DNA from: CALODL01 sp942492115
GTDB taxonomy: Bacteria > Planctomycetota > Phycisphaerae > UBA1845 > CAIVHJ01
Direction of reading: 5' to 3'
DNA length: 13,417 nt
Assembly (NCBI GenBank): GCA_942492115.1
Contig: CALODL010000006.1
Coordinates: forward strand, 1 to 13,417
The notes beneath the pieces were generated by a model. That model worked only from the letters and a program-made list of their open reading frames with translations, was not told the DNA's origin and ran no database searches. The position numbers and the translations under genes are program-made. Shown here in pieces: positions 6,735 through 13,417 of the stretch. Within the stretch, counting starts at the first letter, position 1, and every line of letters begins with the position of its first letter.

Positions 6735-9700
6735 ATGACCCTGAACCACCCCCTCGTGTGGGGCAGCATCGCGCTGACCCTCAGCGGTCTCGCCCTGTTT
6801 GCCGGTGCCGAGCAACACCGCACGTCCGCACCCACCGCCGGCGCGGCCGTCGTGACCCAAGCCCGCGACCGTCTGGATGTCACCCAGACTGACATCCAGG
6901 ACCTGCGGTTCGAGCAGGATAACGGTCGTGTGTCGACTGTGATCACCATCGACGACCACTCTTACGACATCGAGCTTGAACCACACTCCAACCGCTCAGA
7001 CCTGTTCAGGGTGCTTGTGCAATACGGCGCCGAGACCCCGCTGGTCGAGTTCGCCGTCGCACCACCCAGAACCTATCGCGGGACCATTCCCGGGTTACCC
7101 GGTTCCGAAATCCGCGCGACGTTCAAGAATGGCATGCTGGACGGAATCATCTACACCGCAGATGAAGACTACGCGATTCAACCCGTGATGACTCTGGGCA
7201 TCGACGCCCCCGCCAACCTGCACGTGGTCCACAAGGCCTCTGATGCCCGCAACTCGCGTCCGTTCACCTGCGGTGTCACCCATCCCCCGGTGGATGCGAC
7301 GCCCGCAGACGCGCAGCGTCAAACCGCGGGTACGGGCCTGCGGATCATCGAAATCGGGCTCGACGCCGACGCCGAATATTTCAATATCTTCGGAAACGTC
7401 GCCGACACCGTCGACGATATGGAGAACATCATCAACCTGGTCGAGCCGAAGTACAGCGCATCGCCCATCAACGCGGTTTACGAGATCACCACGATCATTG
7501 TCCGCACCGTAGTCGGCGTCCCGTACACCTCGACGACCAGTGGCGGTCTGCTCAATCAGATGGATAGCGTATGGGGCAGCACGCCGGAGAATCTCATCCA
7601 ACGGGACATCGCCCACCTGTTTACGGGTCGCGACCTGCAGGGCACGGTCATCGGTGAGGCCTCGGGAATTGGCAACGGATGCCAGACATTCAACGCCTAT
7701 TGTGTCTCGCAGTCGCTATTCTCGATCAGCATCAACTCGCGTGTTGGCTTGACCGCGCATGAACTCGGTCACAACTGGGGCGGTTTTCATTGTGATGGCT
7801 GCGGATCGTGCACGAACTGCTGCCGGATCATGTGCTCGGGCCTCGGCGGATGTGACGGCATTCTGACCTCGTTCGGTTGCGTTGCGGGCAACGCCATTGG
7901 CAATTACATGAATGGACAGAGCTGCCTCGCCCCGCTCCCGCTGCCGCAAACGGTCCCCTTCTGTGAGGACTTCCCAGCGATTGCCATCGATAGCGATCGC
8001 TGGATCTACGTCGATGGGGCCACAGGGAGTGTGACCGCATCCAATCCGCCAAGCCCCAGCTTCGCCCTCAATCTCGATGCCTCGGGTTCCTCGGACTATG
8101 CCGACGATGAGATCCGGTCCAACTTCATCCAAACGCAGGGCGAGGTGGACATGATGCTGTCGTACTACACGCAGCACATCGGGGTCGAACCCGGAGAAGA
8201 GCTCGTGGTCGAGTTCTACTCCGGTCTCAACGAATGGCAGGAAATCAACCGCATCACCTCGAATGGTGTCGATCAGACAACCTTCGTCTACCACGAACAT
8301 CTCCTGCCGACGCCAGCGGCATACCATAGCCAGTTTCGCCTGCGTTTTCGTGCGGAGGTCGACGGTCAGAGCGACGACTGGTATGTCGACGATATTTCCC
8401 TCGATTGTTTCCCGCCGCCCAAATGCGCAGAGCCCTGTACGGACGGCGACGCGTGCACGGTCGGCGACTCGTGCGTCACTGCCACGACGTGCGCGGGAAC
8501 CCCGGTGGATTGCTCCGGCGCCAGCGACGAGTGCAGCCTGGCGACGTGTGATCCCATTGACGTCGATGGCAACTGCAACATCATCACGCCCATCAACGAC
8601 AGCGGAGGCTGCAACGGCGGCGATGGCTACTGTACGGGCGGCACCTGCGCCGACGCCACGGTCAGCGGTCGCGTGTTCATGGCAGCCAACGGTCAGCAGG
8701 GCGCCGTCGTTCCCGGCGGCCCGACGACACTGGTCATGAGCCCTGGGAGCACGGCAACAGTTGGAGTGTTCATCGCGGACAATGCGCCGTCCGGCCCCGT
8801 GCTCATGAACGGTTACCAGATCGTCATGCCCTACGACGCCCAGGCCCAGGCCGGTGCAACCGGCACGGTCGGTTACGTCGACGACAACCCCGGCACCCCC
8901 GGCGGCGGTTCGATCTTCCTCGATACCCTGCGCAGCGACTGGCTGTATATCGACGAAGTCGCGATCCTCGACCCGACGTACACCGAAAATACCGACCTCG
9001 GTTTGTTCGGTGTGTTCTATTCGACGCTTCCCGGCCAGGGCCTCGATGTCGCCGCATTGCCCGGCATTCAGTATCTCACGGAATTCGAGCTCACCGCGTC
9101 GGGTGACGCCGAGGGCGAGTTCATATTGCCGTTCAACCTGGCACCGAACGCCCCACCCCTCTCGGCGTTGTTCAGCCCCATCGGCAGCGAGTACTCCGTC
9201 GACCAGTACCAACCGTTGCGGATCATCATCGGTGATGGTTTGTGCACGACGATTGCTGACTGTGCCGATCTCGACATGAACGACATCCGCGACGACAACT
9301 GTCTGTGGTGGCAATGCCTGGCTGGACAATGCCTGTCGACCGAGGTGCCTTTCGCTGACATGGGCGGCCAATTCGGCGCGTGTCCGCCGGACGGCACGGC
9401 AGACGGTAACGACCGTTTTGCGGCGTTGAACTGTTTCTCGAACAGCGATCCGAACGGCGTCGGTAACTTCCCGTGCGAGGACGATCCGCCCACCGCATTC
9501 AATGTCGATGCCGGTGGCCAGTTTGGTTCGTGCTCGCCGGACGGCGTGTGCGATGGCAACGATGCCTTCGCGGCACTCAACGCGTTTGGCGATACAACGA
9601 CGTGCAGTTGTCCGCTCGATGGCAGCCCCGCGCCCGCTGGCCCAGCCAGCCGTCCGCTGCCCAAACCGTTTGAGACGACCACCGTGGTGCTGCGTCCATC

Positions 9701-10178
9701 GAAAACGACCGCCCGGCCGGGTGACGTCATCGAAATCGACGTGATGCTCGGCGACGTCGTCGCCGACCTGCGCGGCTATCAATTGCACCTCGCAACGAGT
9801 GGCGGAACCAGCGGAGGCTTCGAGCTCCTCGACATCACCGCGCCGCGCGGTGGTTTGCAGGATCCGATCTCAGGTCGGCCGTTGTTCTCCGGCGTGTGGA
9901 CTGCATTCAATGTTACGACTGCCCAGATGGTGTCCGGAACCGACGCCGCAGGCGTGACCGTGCCGCGCGATACGCATCTGGCAACGTTCACCTACCGCGT
10001 GGCCGACGACGCTACAGGCAAATTCTCGGTGGACCTGCTGCACGATCACCTCGACAACACCGCGCGAACGTATCTCTTCCCAACGCCGGCGCACGGTCGG
10101 ATCGTGATTGCCAAAGTGAACACCGTGACCATCACGGTCGACGACGCCGCCCGGACCACGCGCCGCTCGAGCCGCTGA
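6735..10178 (+). CDS. Secreted M12-type (reprolysin-like) zinc metalloprotease, tandem paralog
   Basis: This 1147-residue protein is collinear with the preceding protease: HELGH begins at residue 342 and the IIIGDGLC marker at residue 830 in both. The signal peptide is about residues 1-25 (LALFAGA/EQ). The M12B-like prodomain includes YRGTIPGLPGSEI and a CGV motif at Cys179 (RPFTCGVTHPP, close to the ADAM cysteine-switch style). The catalytic domain has HELGHNWGGFHCDGC (His342, Glu343, His346, His352) and the Met-turn RIMCSGLGGC. Downstream are a jelly-roll/MAM-like domain, one cysteine-rich repeat, a cohesin-like domain, the paired dockerin-like module with CLWWQC, a second cohesin-like domain (VADLRGYQLHL) and a tail ending RTTRRSSR. 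It probably arose by duplication of a whole transcription unit. Active-site residues are intact, so both copies look functional. Divergence is spread along the length, with the most conserved blocks at the zinc site and the C-terminal half. Substrate is unknown. Confidence 0.92.
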   Translation: MTLNHPLVWGSIALTLSGLALFAGAEQHRTSAPTAGAAVVTQARDRLDVTQTDIQDLRFEQDNGRVSTVITIDDHSYDIELEPHSNRSDLFRVLVQYGAETPLVEFAVAPPRTYRGTIPGLPGSEIRATFKNGMLDGIIYTADEDYAIQPVMTLGIDAPANLHVVHKASDARNSRPFTCGVTHPPVDATPADAQRQTAGTGLRIIEIGLDADAEYFNIFGNVADTVDDMENIINLVEPKYSASPINAVYEITTIIVRTVVGVPYTSTTSGGLLNQMDSVWGSTPENLIQRDIAHLFTGRDLQGTVIGEASGIGNGCQTFNAYCVSQSLFSISINSRVGLTAHELGHNWGGFHCDGCGSCTNCCRIMCSGLGGCDGILTSFGCVAGNAIGNYMNGQSCLAPLPLPQTVPFCEDFPAIAIDSDRWIYVDGATGSVTASNPPSPSFALNLDASGSSDYADDEIRSNFIQTQGEVDMMLSYYTQHIGVEPGEELVVEFYSGLNEWQEINRITSNGVDQTTFVYHEHLLPTPAAYHSQFRLRFRAEVDGQSDDWYVDDISLDCFPPPKCAEPCTDGDACTVGDSCVTATTCAGTPVDCSGASDECSLATCDPIDVDGNCNIITPINDSGGCNGGDGYCTGGTCADATVSGRVFMAANGQQGAVVPGGPTTLVMSPGSTATVGVFIADNAPSGPVLMNGYQIVMPYDAQAQAGATGTVGYVDDNPGTPGGGSIFLDTLRSDWLYIDEVAILDPTYTENTDLGLFGVFYSTLPGQGLDVAALPGIQYLTEFELTASGDAEGEFILPFNLAPNAPPLSALFSPIGSEYSVDQYQPLRIIIGDGLCTTIADCADLDMNDIRDDNCLWWQCLAGQCLSTEVPFADMGGQFGACPPDGTADGNDRFAALNCFSNSDPNGVGNFPCEDDPPTAFNVDAGGQFGSCSPDGVCDGNDAFAALNAFGDTTTCSCPLDGSPAPAGPASRPLPKPFETTTVVLRPSKTTARPGDVIEIDVMLGDVVADLRGYQLHLATSGGTSGGFELLDITAPRGGLQDPISGRPLFSGVWTAFNVTTAQMVSGTDAAGVTVPRDTHLATFTYRVADDATGKFSVDLLHDHLDNTARTYLFPTPAHGRIVIAKVNTVTITVDDAARTTRRSSR
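9234..9612 (+). repeat. Paired dockerin-like module (copy 3 of 3)
   Basis: DCADLDMNDIRDDNCLWWQC is followed by CPPDGTADGNDRFAALNCF and CSPDGVCDGNDAFAALNAF. The cysteine and acidic loop positions are the same as in the two upstream genes. Confidence 0.7.
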
Positions 10179-10203
10179 AGCGCACAGACGACATGCATGT
10201 ACC

Positions 10204-10234
10204 AGGGCCCGGTTATCGACCGGGCCCTTTCTTT
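10204..10234 (+). terminator. Strong intrinsic terminator after second metalloprotease gene
   Basis: A perfect 10-bp stem (AGGGCCCGGT at 10204-10213, ACCGGGCCCT at 10219-10228) with a 5-nt loop TATCG runs into TTTCTTT. It begins 26 nt after the stop codon and separates the protease genes from the TPR/CRTAC1 pair. Confidence 0.92.
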
Positions 10235-10287
10235 GAACCGGGGCTGCCCGTCAGGGGTCCTTGCAACCGCGCGGCCGATCCCGGATC

Positions 10288-11802
10288 ATGGCACCGTCGA
10301 TGGGTCGCGGACACAAGAACAAACCACGTCAGAAGGCGACTCCGCCCCCGCCGCCCGCCTCATCCTCCGGCGGCACTGCTCTGCTGCTCCTCGCGGGCCT
10401 CGCGGTCGGAGGTGGTCTGGCCGCATGTGCTTACCTGTACAACCAGAGTCGCCAGTCCCGCACAGCAGCAGAATCACGACCTGCGTCCATCGCGGACAAT
10501 GCAATCCCGGAACGCCCCGCACACGTGAGCCGCGATCTCGCCAGTCTGCTGGGCCGTCTCGAACAGCGCGTGCGTTCGGCGCCATCCGATGCCGAACGTC
10601 ATGCCGAACTGGGGTTGGCATATGAGGCCAATCACATGTGGCCGCAGGCCGCCGCATGTTACGCACGGGCGACCCGGATCGACCCTGATGAGTGGTTGTG
10701 GCCACTGCATCACGCCACCGCCCTGATCGAAGTCGGCGCGACGGCCGATGCCCTGCGCGTATTGCGCAGCGCCGGTGCCCGTTTCCCGAACGCCAGCCCT
10801 CTGCAGCACCGTCTCGGCGTGCTATTGCTCGAACACGGGTTGTTGGATGATGCTGAGACCGCCCTGGTTCGCGCCCGCACTGCTCAGCCGCAGGCATCCG
10901 CGGTTCTGACCGACATCGCCGATCTGCGTTTGTGCCAGGACCGCCCTGTCGAGGCGATTGCTCTGCTCGAAGAAGCACTGCGGCTCGACGCGCACAGTAC
11001 CCATGCCCGGTATGTCCTCGGCCTGGCCTATCGCGCCGTCGGCCGCTCCGATGAAGCCCGCCGATTTCTGGCTGAAGGCGCAAGCAGCCAGCGCTCCCAT
11101 ATCGTCGATCGCTGGAGTGCACGTATCCCCGAGTTCGAACTGGGCCTACTGAAACAGCTGGAACGGGCGCAAACCATGATCGGCACCCCACGGACACCGG
11201 AGGCTGTCATCATCCTCGAGCGCATCAGCCGAACCGCCCCGGACAATGTCGACATCCTGGTCAATCTCGGCGTGGCCTACAACCAGGTACAGCGTCATTC
11301 CGCAGCCCTCGATGTCCTTCGGCGCTGCCTCGACCTCGACGAGGACGGCTTCGCCGTACACATCAATCTGGCCGCAACGTACCTCAGCCTCGATCAACCC
11401 GCGCCGGCGCTGGTCCACATTGACCGGGCCATCGCCCTCGCTCCCGAATTGGCCCATCCGCGGCTCGTGCGCGGGCGGACCCTTCGACGGTTGGACCGCA
11501 ACGACGATGCCTTCTCGGCCTTTCTGGAAGCCCGGCGCCTGGACCCGATGAACGGTGATGCCCACGCGGAATTGGGTCAGTTGTGTCTCGATGCCGGACG
11601 GTTCGAGGATGCCCGCGCACACCTTGCTGAACTCGTGCGCCTGCGTCCGGGCCAATGGCAGGCGCACCTCCACCTGGCTTACGCCAGCCATCAGGCACAG
11701 GCGCATGCTGCAGCGGCCGAAGCCCTTGAAGCAGCCGAGCGGCTGTCGCCCGACAATCCCGAAGTACACCGACTGCGTGCCTGGATCGAGGACAACCGAT
11801 GA
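10288..11802 (+). CDS. Membrane-anchored or lipoprotein TPR-repeat protein
   Basis: This is a 504-residue protein if it starts at the ATG at 10288. A TTG at 10261 (AGGGG only 3 nt upstream) and an ATG at 10300 are alternatives, and none has a convincing ribosome site. A basic, Pro-rich N-terminus (about 1-29) precedes one hydrophobic segment (about 30-51). That segment contains LAAC with Cys47, which reads as either a transmembrane anchor or a lipobox with an unusually long n-region. The rest is about ten TPR units of 33-34 residues (for example LGLAYEANHMWPQAAACYAR), in two blocks separated by a linker around WSARIPEFELG. It is probably an exported scaffold for protein contacts. The stop overlaps the next gene's start (ATGA), which implies translational coupling. 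TPR and CRTAC1-type proteins are commonly paired or fused in Planctomycetota and Acidobacteriota. The partner is unknown. Confidence 0.88.
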   Translation: MAPSMGRGHKNKPRQKATPPPPPASSSGGTALLLLAGLAVGGGLAACAYLYNQSRQSRTAAESRPASIADNAIPERPAHVSRDLASLLGRLEQRVRSAPSDAERHAELGLAYEANHMWPQAAACYARATRIDPDEWLWPLHHATALIEVGATADALRVLRSAGARFPNASPLQHRLGVLLLEHGLLDDAETALVRARTAQPQASAVLTDIADLRLCQDRPVEAIALLEEALRLDAHSTHARYVLGLAYRAVGRSDEARRFLAEGASSQRSHIVDRWSARIPEFELGLLKQLERAQTMIGTPRTPEAVIILERISRTAPDNVDILVNLGVAYNQVQRHSAALDVLRRCLDLDEDGFAVHINLAATYLSLDQPAPALVHIDRAIALAPELAHPRLVRGRTLRRLDRNDDAFSAFLEARRLDPMNGDAHAELGQLCLDAGRFEDARAHLAELVRLRPGQWQAHLHLAYASHQAQAHAAAAEALEAAERLSPDNPEVHRLRAWIEDNR

Positions 11803-13001
11803 ACCGCTCCCCCGCAACAATTGCCGCACGCATAGTGCTCGTCGTGGCGGTGACGGCAGTCATGCCGGGCACCACGGCCTGTCGCCGACACGCCGCGACT
11901 GCACCGTCTGACGCGCCGCCTTCGGCAGCCGCCGCTCCGCCATGGTTCGAGGAATGTGCTCATGCCGCCGGCGTGCGTTTCGACCACGTGCCCTACACCA
12001 CACCACGCTTCAACTATCCGGAAATCTTCGGCGCAGGCGGTTGCCTGATCGATTTCAACAGCGACGGCTTGCTGGATGTCTACCTCGTGCAGAGCGGCGA
12101 CCTCGACCACCCGGCCGCACAACAGCCTCCTAACATGCTCTTCGAAAACCAGGGTTCCGGCCGTTTCACGGATGTCACGACCGCCGCCGGCGCCGGTGAT
12201 CTCGGGTATGGCATGGGGTGCGCCGTAGGCGACTACGATGGTGACACGTATCCCGATCTGTACGTGACCAACGTCGGGGCCAACACGCTGCTGCACAACA
12301 ATGGCAACGGCACATTCACGGACGTCACGCGCCAGGCCGGCGTCGGTGATCCTGGCTGGGGGACCAGTGCCGTGTTCGTCGACTACGACCGCGATGGCGC
12401 GCTCGATGTGTTCGTCACCAACTACATCGCCTGGCATCCCGGGATCGAGCTGCAGTGTATGAACAATGTCGATCAACGTGACTACTGCAAGCCCACGAAC
12501 TACAACGCACCAGCGCATGATACGCTCTATCACAACAATGGCGATGGCTCGTTCACCGATGTGACCACTGCCGCCGGCCTGCACCAGGCGTTCGGCAACG
12601 GACTGGGTGTGAGCACGGCGGATTTTGACGGCAACGGACTGGTTGACATCTATGTCGCCAACGACGGCACGGCCAATCAGCTGTGGCTCCAGGAGCCGGG
12701 CGGCCAGTTCAAGAATGAGGCCCTCCTCGCCGGCTGCGCCCTCAACCGCGCCGGGGCGGCCGAAGCCGGCATGGGGGTCACGGCCATCGATATCGACGAT
12801 GATGGTGACAGTGATTTGTTCATGACCCACCTGCGCAGATCAACACGCTGTACATCAATCGTGGGGGCGGCATGTTCGACGACCGCACGGCCACCGCGGG
12901 TCTGTCCGCGAGCAGCCTGGCGTACACCGGATTCGGGCTCGGCATCCATGATTTCGATCACGACGGGCGCCGCGATGTGTACATCGCCAATGGTCGCGTG
13001 A
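11799..13001 (+). CDS. CRTAC1-like FG-GAP/VCBS-repeat protein, N-terminal part, frame broken near 12837
   Basis: The reading frame starts at the ATG that overlaps the TPR gene's stop and runs 400 codons, but only the first 345 or so look authentic. The N-terminus is a signal sequence, possibly a lipoprotein (TTAC, a weak lipobox). FG-GAP/VCBS calcium loops of the form DxDxDGxxD lie at about residues 85 (DFNSDGLLD), 145 (DYDGDTYPD), 195 (DYDRDGALD), 275 (DFDGNGLVD) and 331 (DIDDDGDSD), as blades of a beta-propeller. The family-typical segment CKPTNYNAP (Cys230, with Cys220 before it) is followed by DTLYHNNGDGSFTDVT. After FMTHLR the frame turns to Arg/Ser/Thr-rich nonsense, while the family sequence continues in another frame from about 12839. 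The function of bacterial CRTAC1 proteins is poorly known; they are extracellular or periplasmic calcium-binding propellers, often encoded with TPR partners. Confidence 0.85.
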   Translation: MNRSPATIAARIVLVVAVTAVMPGTTACRRHAATAPSDAPPSAAAAPPWFEECAHAAGVRFDHVPYTTPRFNYPEIFGAGGCLIDFNSDGLLDVYLVQSGDLDHPAAQQPPNMLFENQGSGRFTDVTTAAGAGDLGYGMGCAVGDYDGDTYPDLYVTNVGANTLLHNNGNGTFTDVTRQAGVGDPGWGTSAVFVDYDRDGALDVFVTNYIAWHPGIELQCMNNVDQRDYCKPTNYNAPAHDTLYHNNGDGSFTDVTTAAGLHQAFGNGLGVSTADFDGNGLVDIYVANDGTANQLWLQEPGGQFKNEALLAGCALNRAGAAEAGMGVTAIDIDDDGDSDLFMTHLRRSTRCTSIVGAACSTTARPPRVCPRAAWRTPDSGSASMISITTGAAMCTSPMVA

Positions 13002-13417
13002 TGCAAACGGCGCCCGTTCCACGATCCACGCGGCCGTACGCCGAACCCAATCAGTTGCTCGTCGGCACCACGACCGGTGTCTTTGGTGAACGCCGCCCGC
13101 CCGGCGGCGACGCCTGTACTCGTGGGCAACAGTCCGTGGTGCTGTTCGGCGACCTCGACAACGACGGTGACATCGACGCCATTGTGTGCAACAACAAGGG
13201 TCCGGTGCACGTACTCCGCAATGTCGCCCCCAAGCAGGGCCGGTGGATCATGTTCGACATCCGCGATGCCCGCGGCTGCACGGCCCACGGCGCGACCGTG
13301 CACGTGACCGCAGGAGGCCGGGCCCATTGGCGCCAGGTCCAACCGGGTTACAGCTACTGCTCATCGAACGACCCACGCACATCCACATCGGGCTCGGCCC
13401 GGTGGACGCGGTCGATG
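12839..13417 (+). pseudogene. Out-of-frame continuation of the CRTAC1-like gene, with ASPIC/UnbV C-terminal domain (3' partial)
   Basis: From 12839 a shifted frame reads INTLYINRGGGMFDDRTA, then the FG-GAP loops DFDHDGRRD and DLDNDGDID. It then enters an ASPIC/UnbV-type domain (GATVHVTAGGRAHWRQV, then QPGYSYCSSNDPR). One missing base near 12836-12837 would restore LREINTLYIN. At about 13378 the frame breaks again: HIHIGLGPVDAVD, the expected ASPIC ending, is in a third frame, again consistent with one lost base (a C in CGC(C)ACATC). The gene runs off the window. This is either a genuinely decaying gene or a sequencing/assembly error; the sequence alone cannot decide, but the intact codons on each side favour error or very recent mutation. 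Confidence 0.75.

Larger units (their letters stand above)
2896..10234 (+). repeat. Tandem duplication of a complete protease transcription unit
   Basis: Unit A (2896-6534) and unit B (6602-10234) each contain, in order, a promoter, a GCCTTA element, a leader of about 100 nt, a Shine-Dalgarno site, a protease gene of about 3.45 kb and a GGCCCGG hairpin. The coding parts are collinear and homologous throughout. The intergenic parts keep only short matched elements, so the duplication is old. Confidence 0.8.

Noticed and set aside
7716..9788. A 690-codon open frame on the - strand inside the second protease gene
   Set aside because: It lies opposite a strongly supported multidomain gene, has no recognisable domain, and is a typical antisense shadow in GC-rich DNA. 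The same holds for the 501-codon - strand frame at 2713-4218.

Overview
This window is GC-rich DNA with five genes, all on the + strand. Three very large genes encode secreted, cysteine-rich, acidic multidomain proteins. They are followed by a two-gene unit encoding a TPR protein and a CRTAC1-type (FG-GAP/ASPIC-UnbV) protein. The DCNxNxxxDxCEL-type calcium-binding repeats, dockerin-like repeats, M12-type metalloproteases with an IMCSGxGGC turn, and the TPR/CRTAC1 pair together suggest a Planctomycetota genome, possibly Phycisphaerae-like. This is inferred from protein style; no taxonomic marker gene is present.

Layout. (1) Positions 3-2750 hold the 3' part of a gene that begins before the window. 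Its product has a jelly-roll-like segment, DCN repeats interrupted by a c-type haem motif (CFGCH), four 57-58-residue cysteine-rich repeats, a paired dockerin-like module and a C-terminal cohesin-like domain. (2) Positions 3034-6483 and 6735-10178 hold two tandem paralogous metalloproteases of 1149 and 1147 residues. Each has a signal peptide, a prodomain with a CGV cysteine-switch-like motif, a metzincin catalytic domain, a jelly-roll/MAM-like domain, one cysteine-rich repeat, a cohesin-like domain, the paired dockerin-like module and a second cohesin-like domain. The two genes look like duplicated transcription units: each has a TTGCnn-N17-TATnAT promoter, a GCCTTA element at the same distance, an AACGGAGGAGA Shine-Dalgarno context, and a downstream GC-rich hairpin of related sequence. 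(3) After a strong terminator at 10204-10234, a TPR protein (10288-11802) overlaps by 4 bp a CRTAC1-like protein (from 11799). The latter appears to carry two single-base deletions before the window ends.

How the genes may work together. All three large proteins end in the same block: a CLWWxC cysteine cluster, two cysteine-modified dockerin-like repeats, a cohesin-like beta domain and an Arg-rich tail. Having dockerin-like and cohesin-like modules in the same polypeptides raises the possibility that these secreted proteins assemble with each other or are anchored by a shared surface system, with two members carrying protease activity and one carrying haem. That is an inference; the sequence directly shows only the shared architecture.

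No tRNA, rRNA, CRISPR array, transposase or phage gene was seen.
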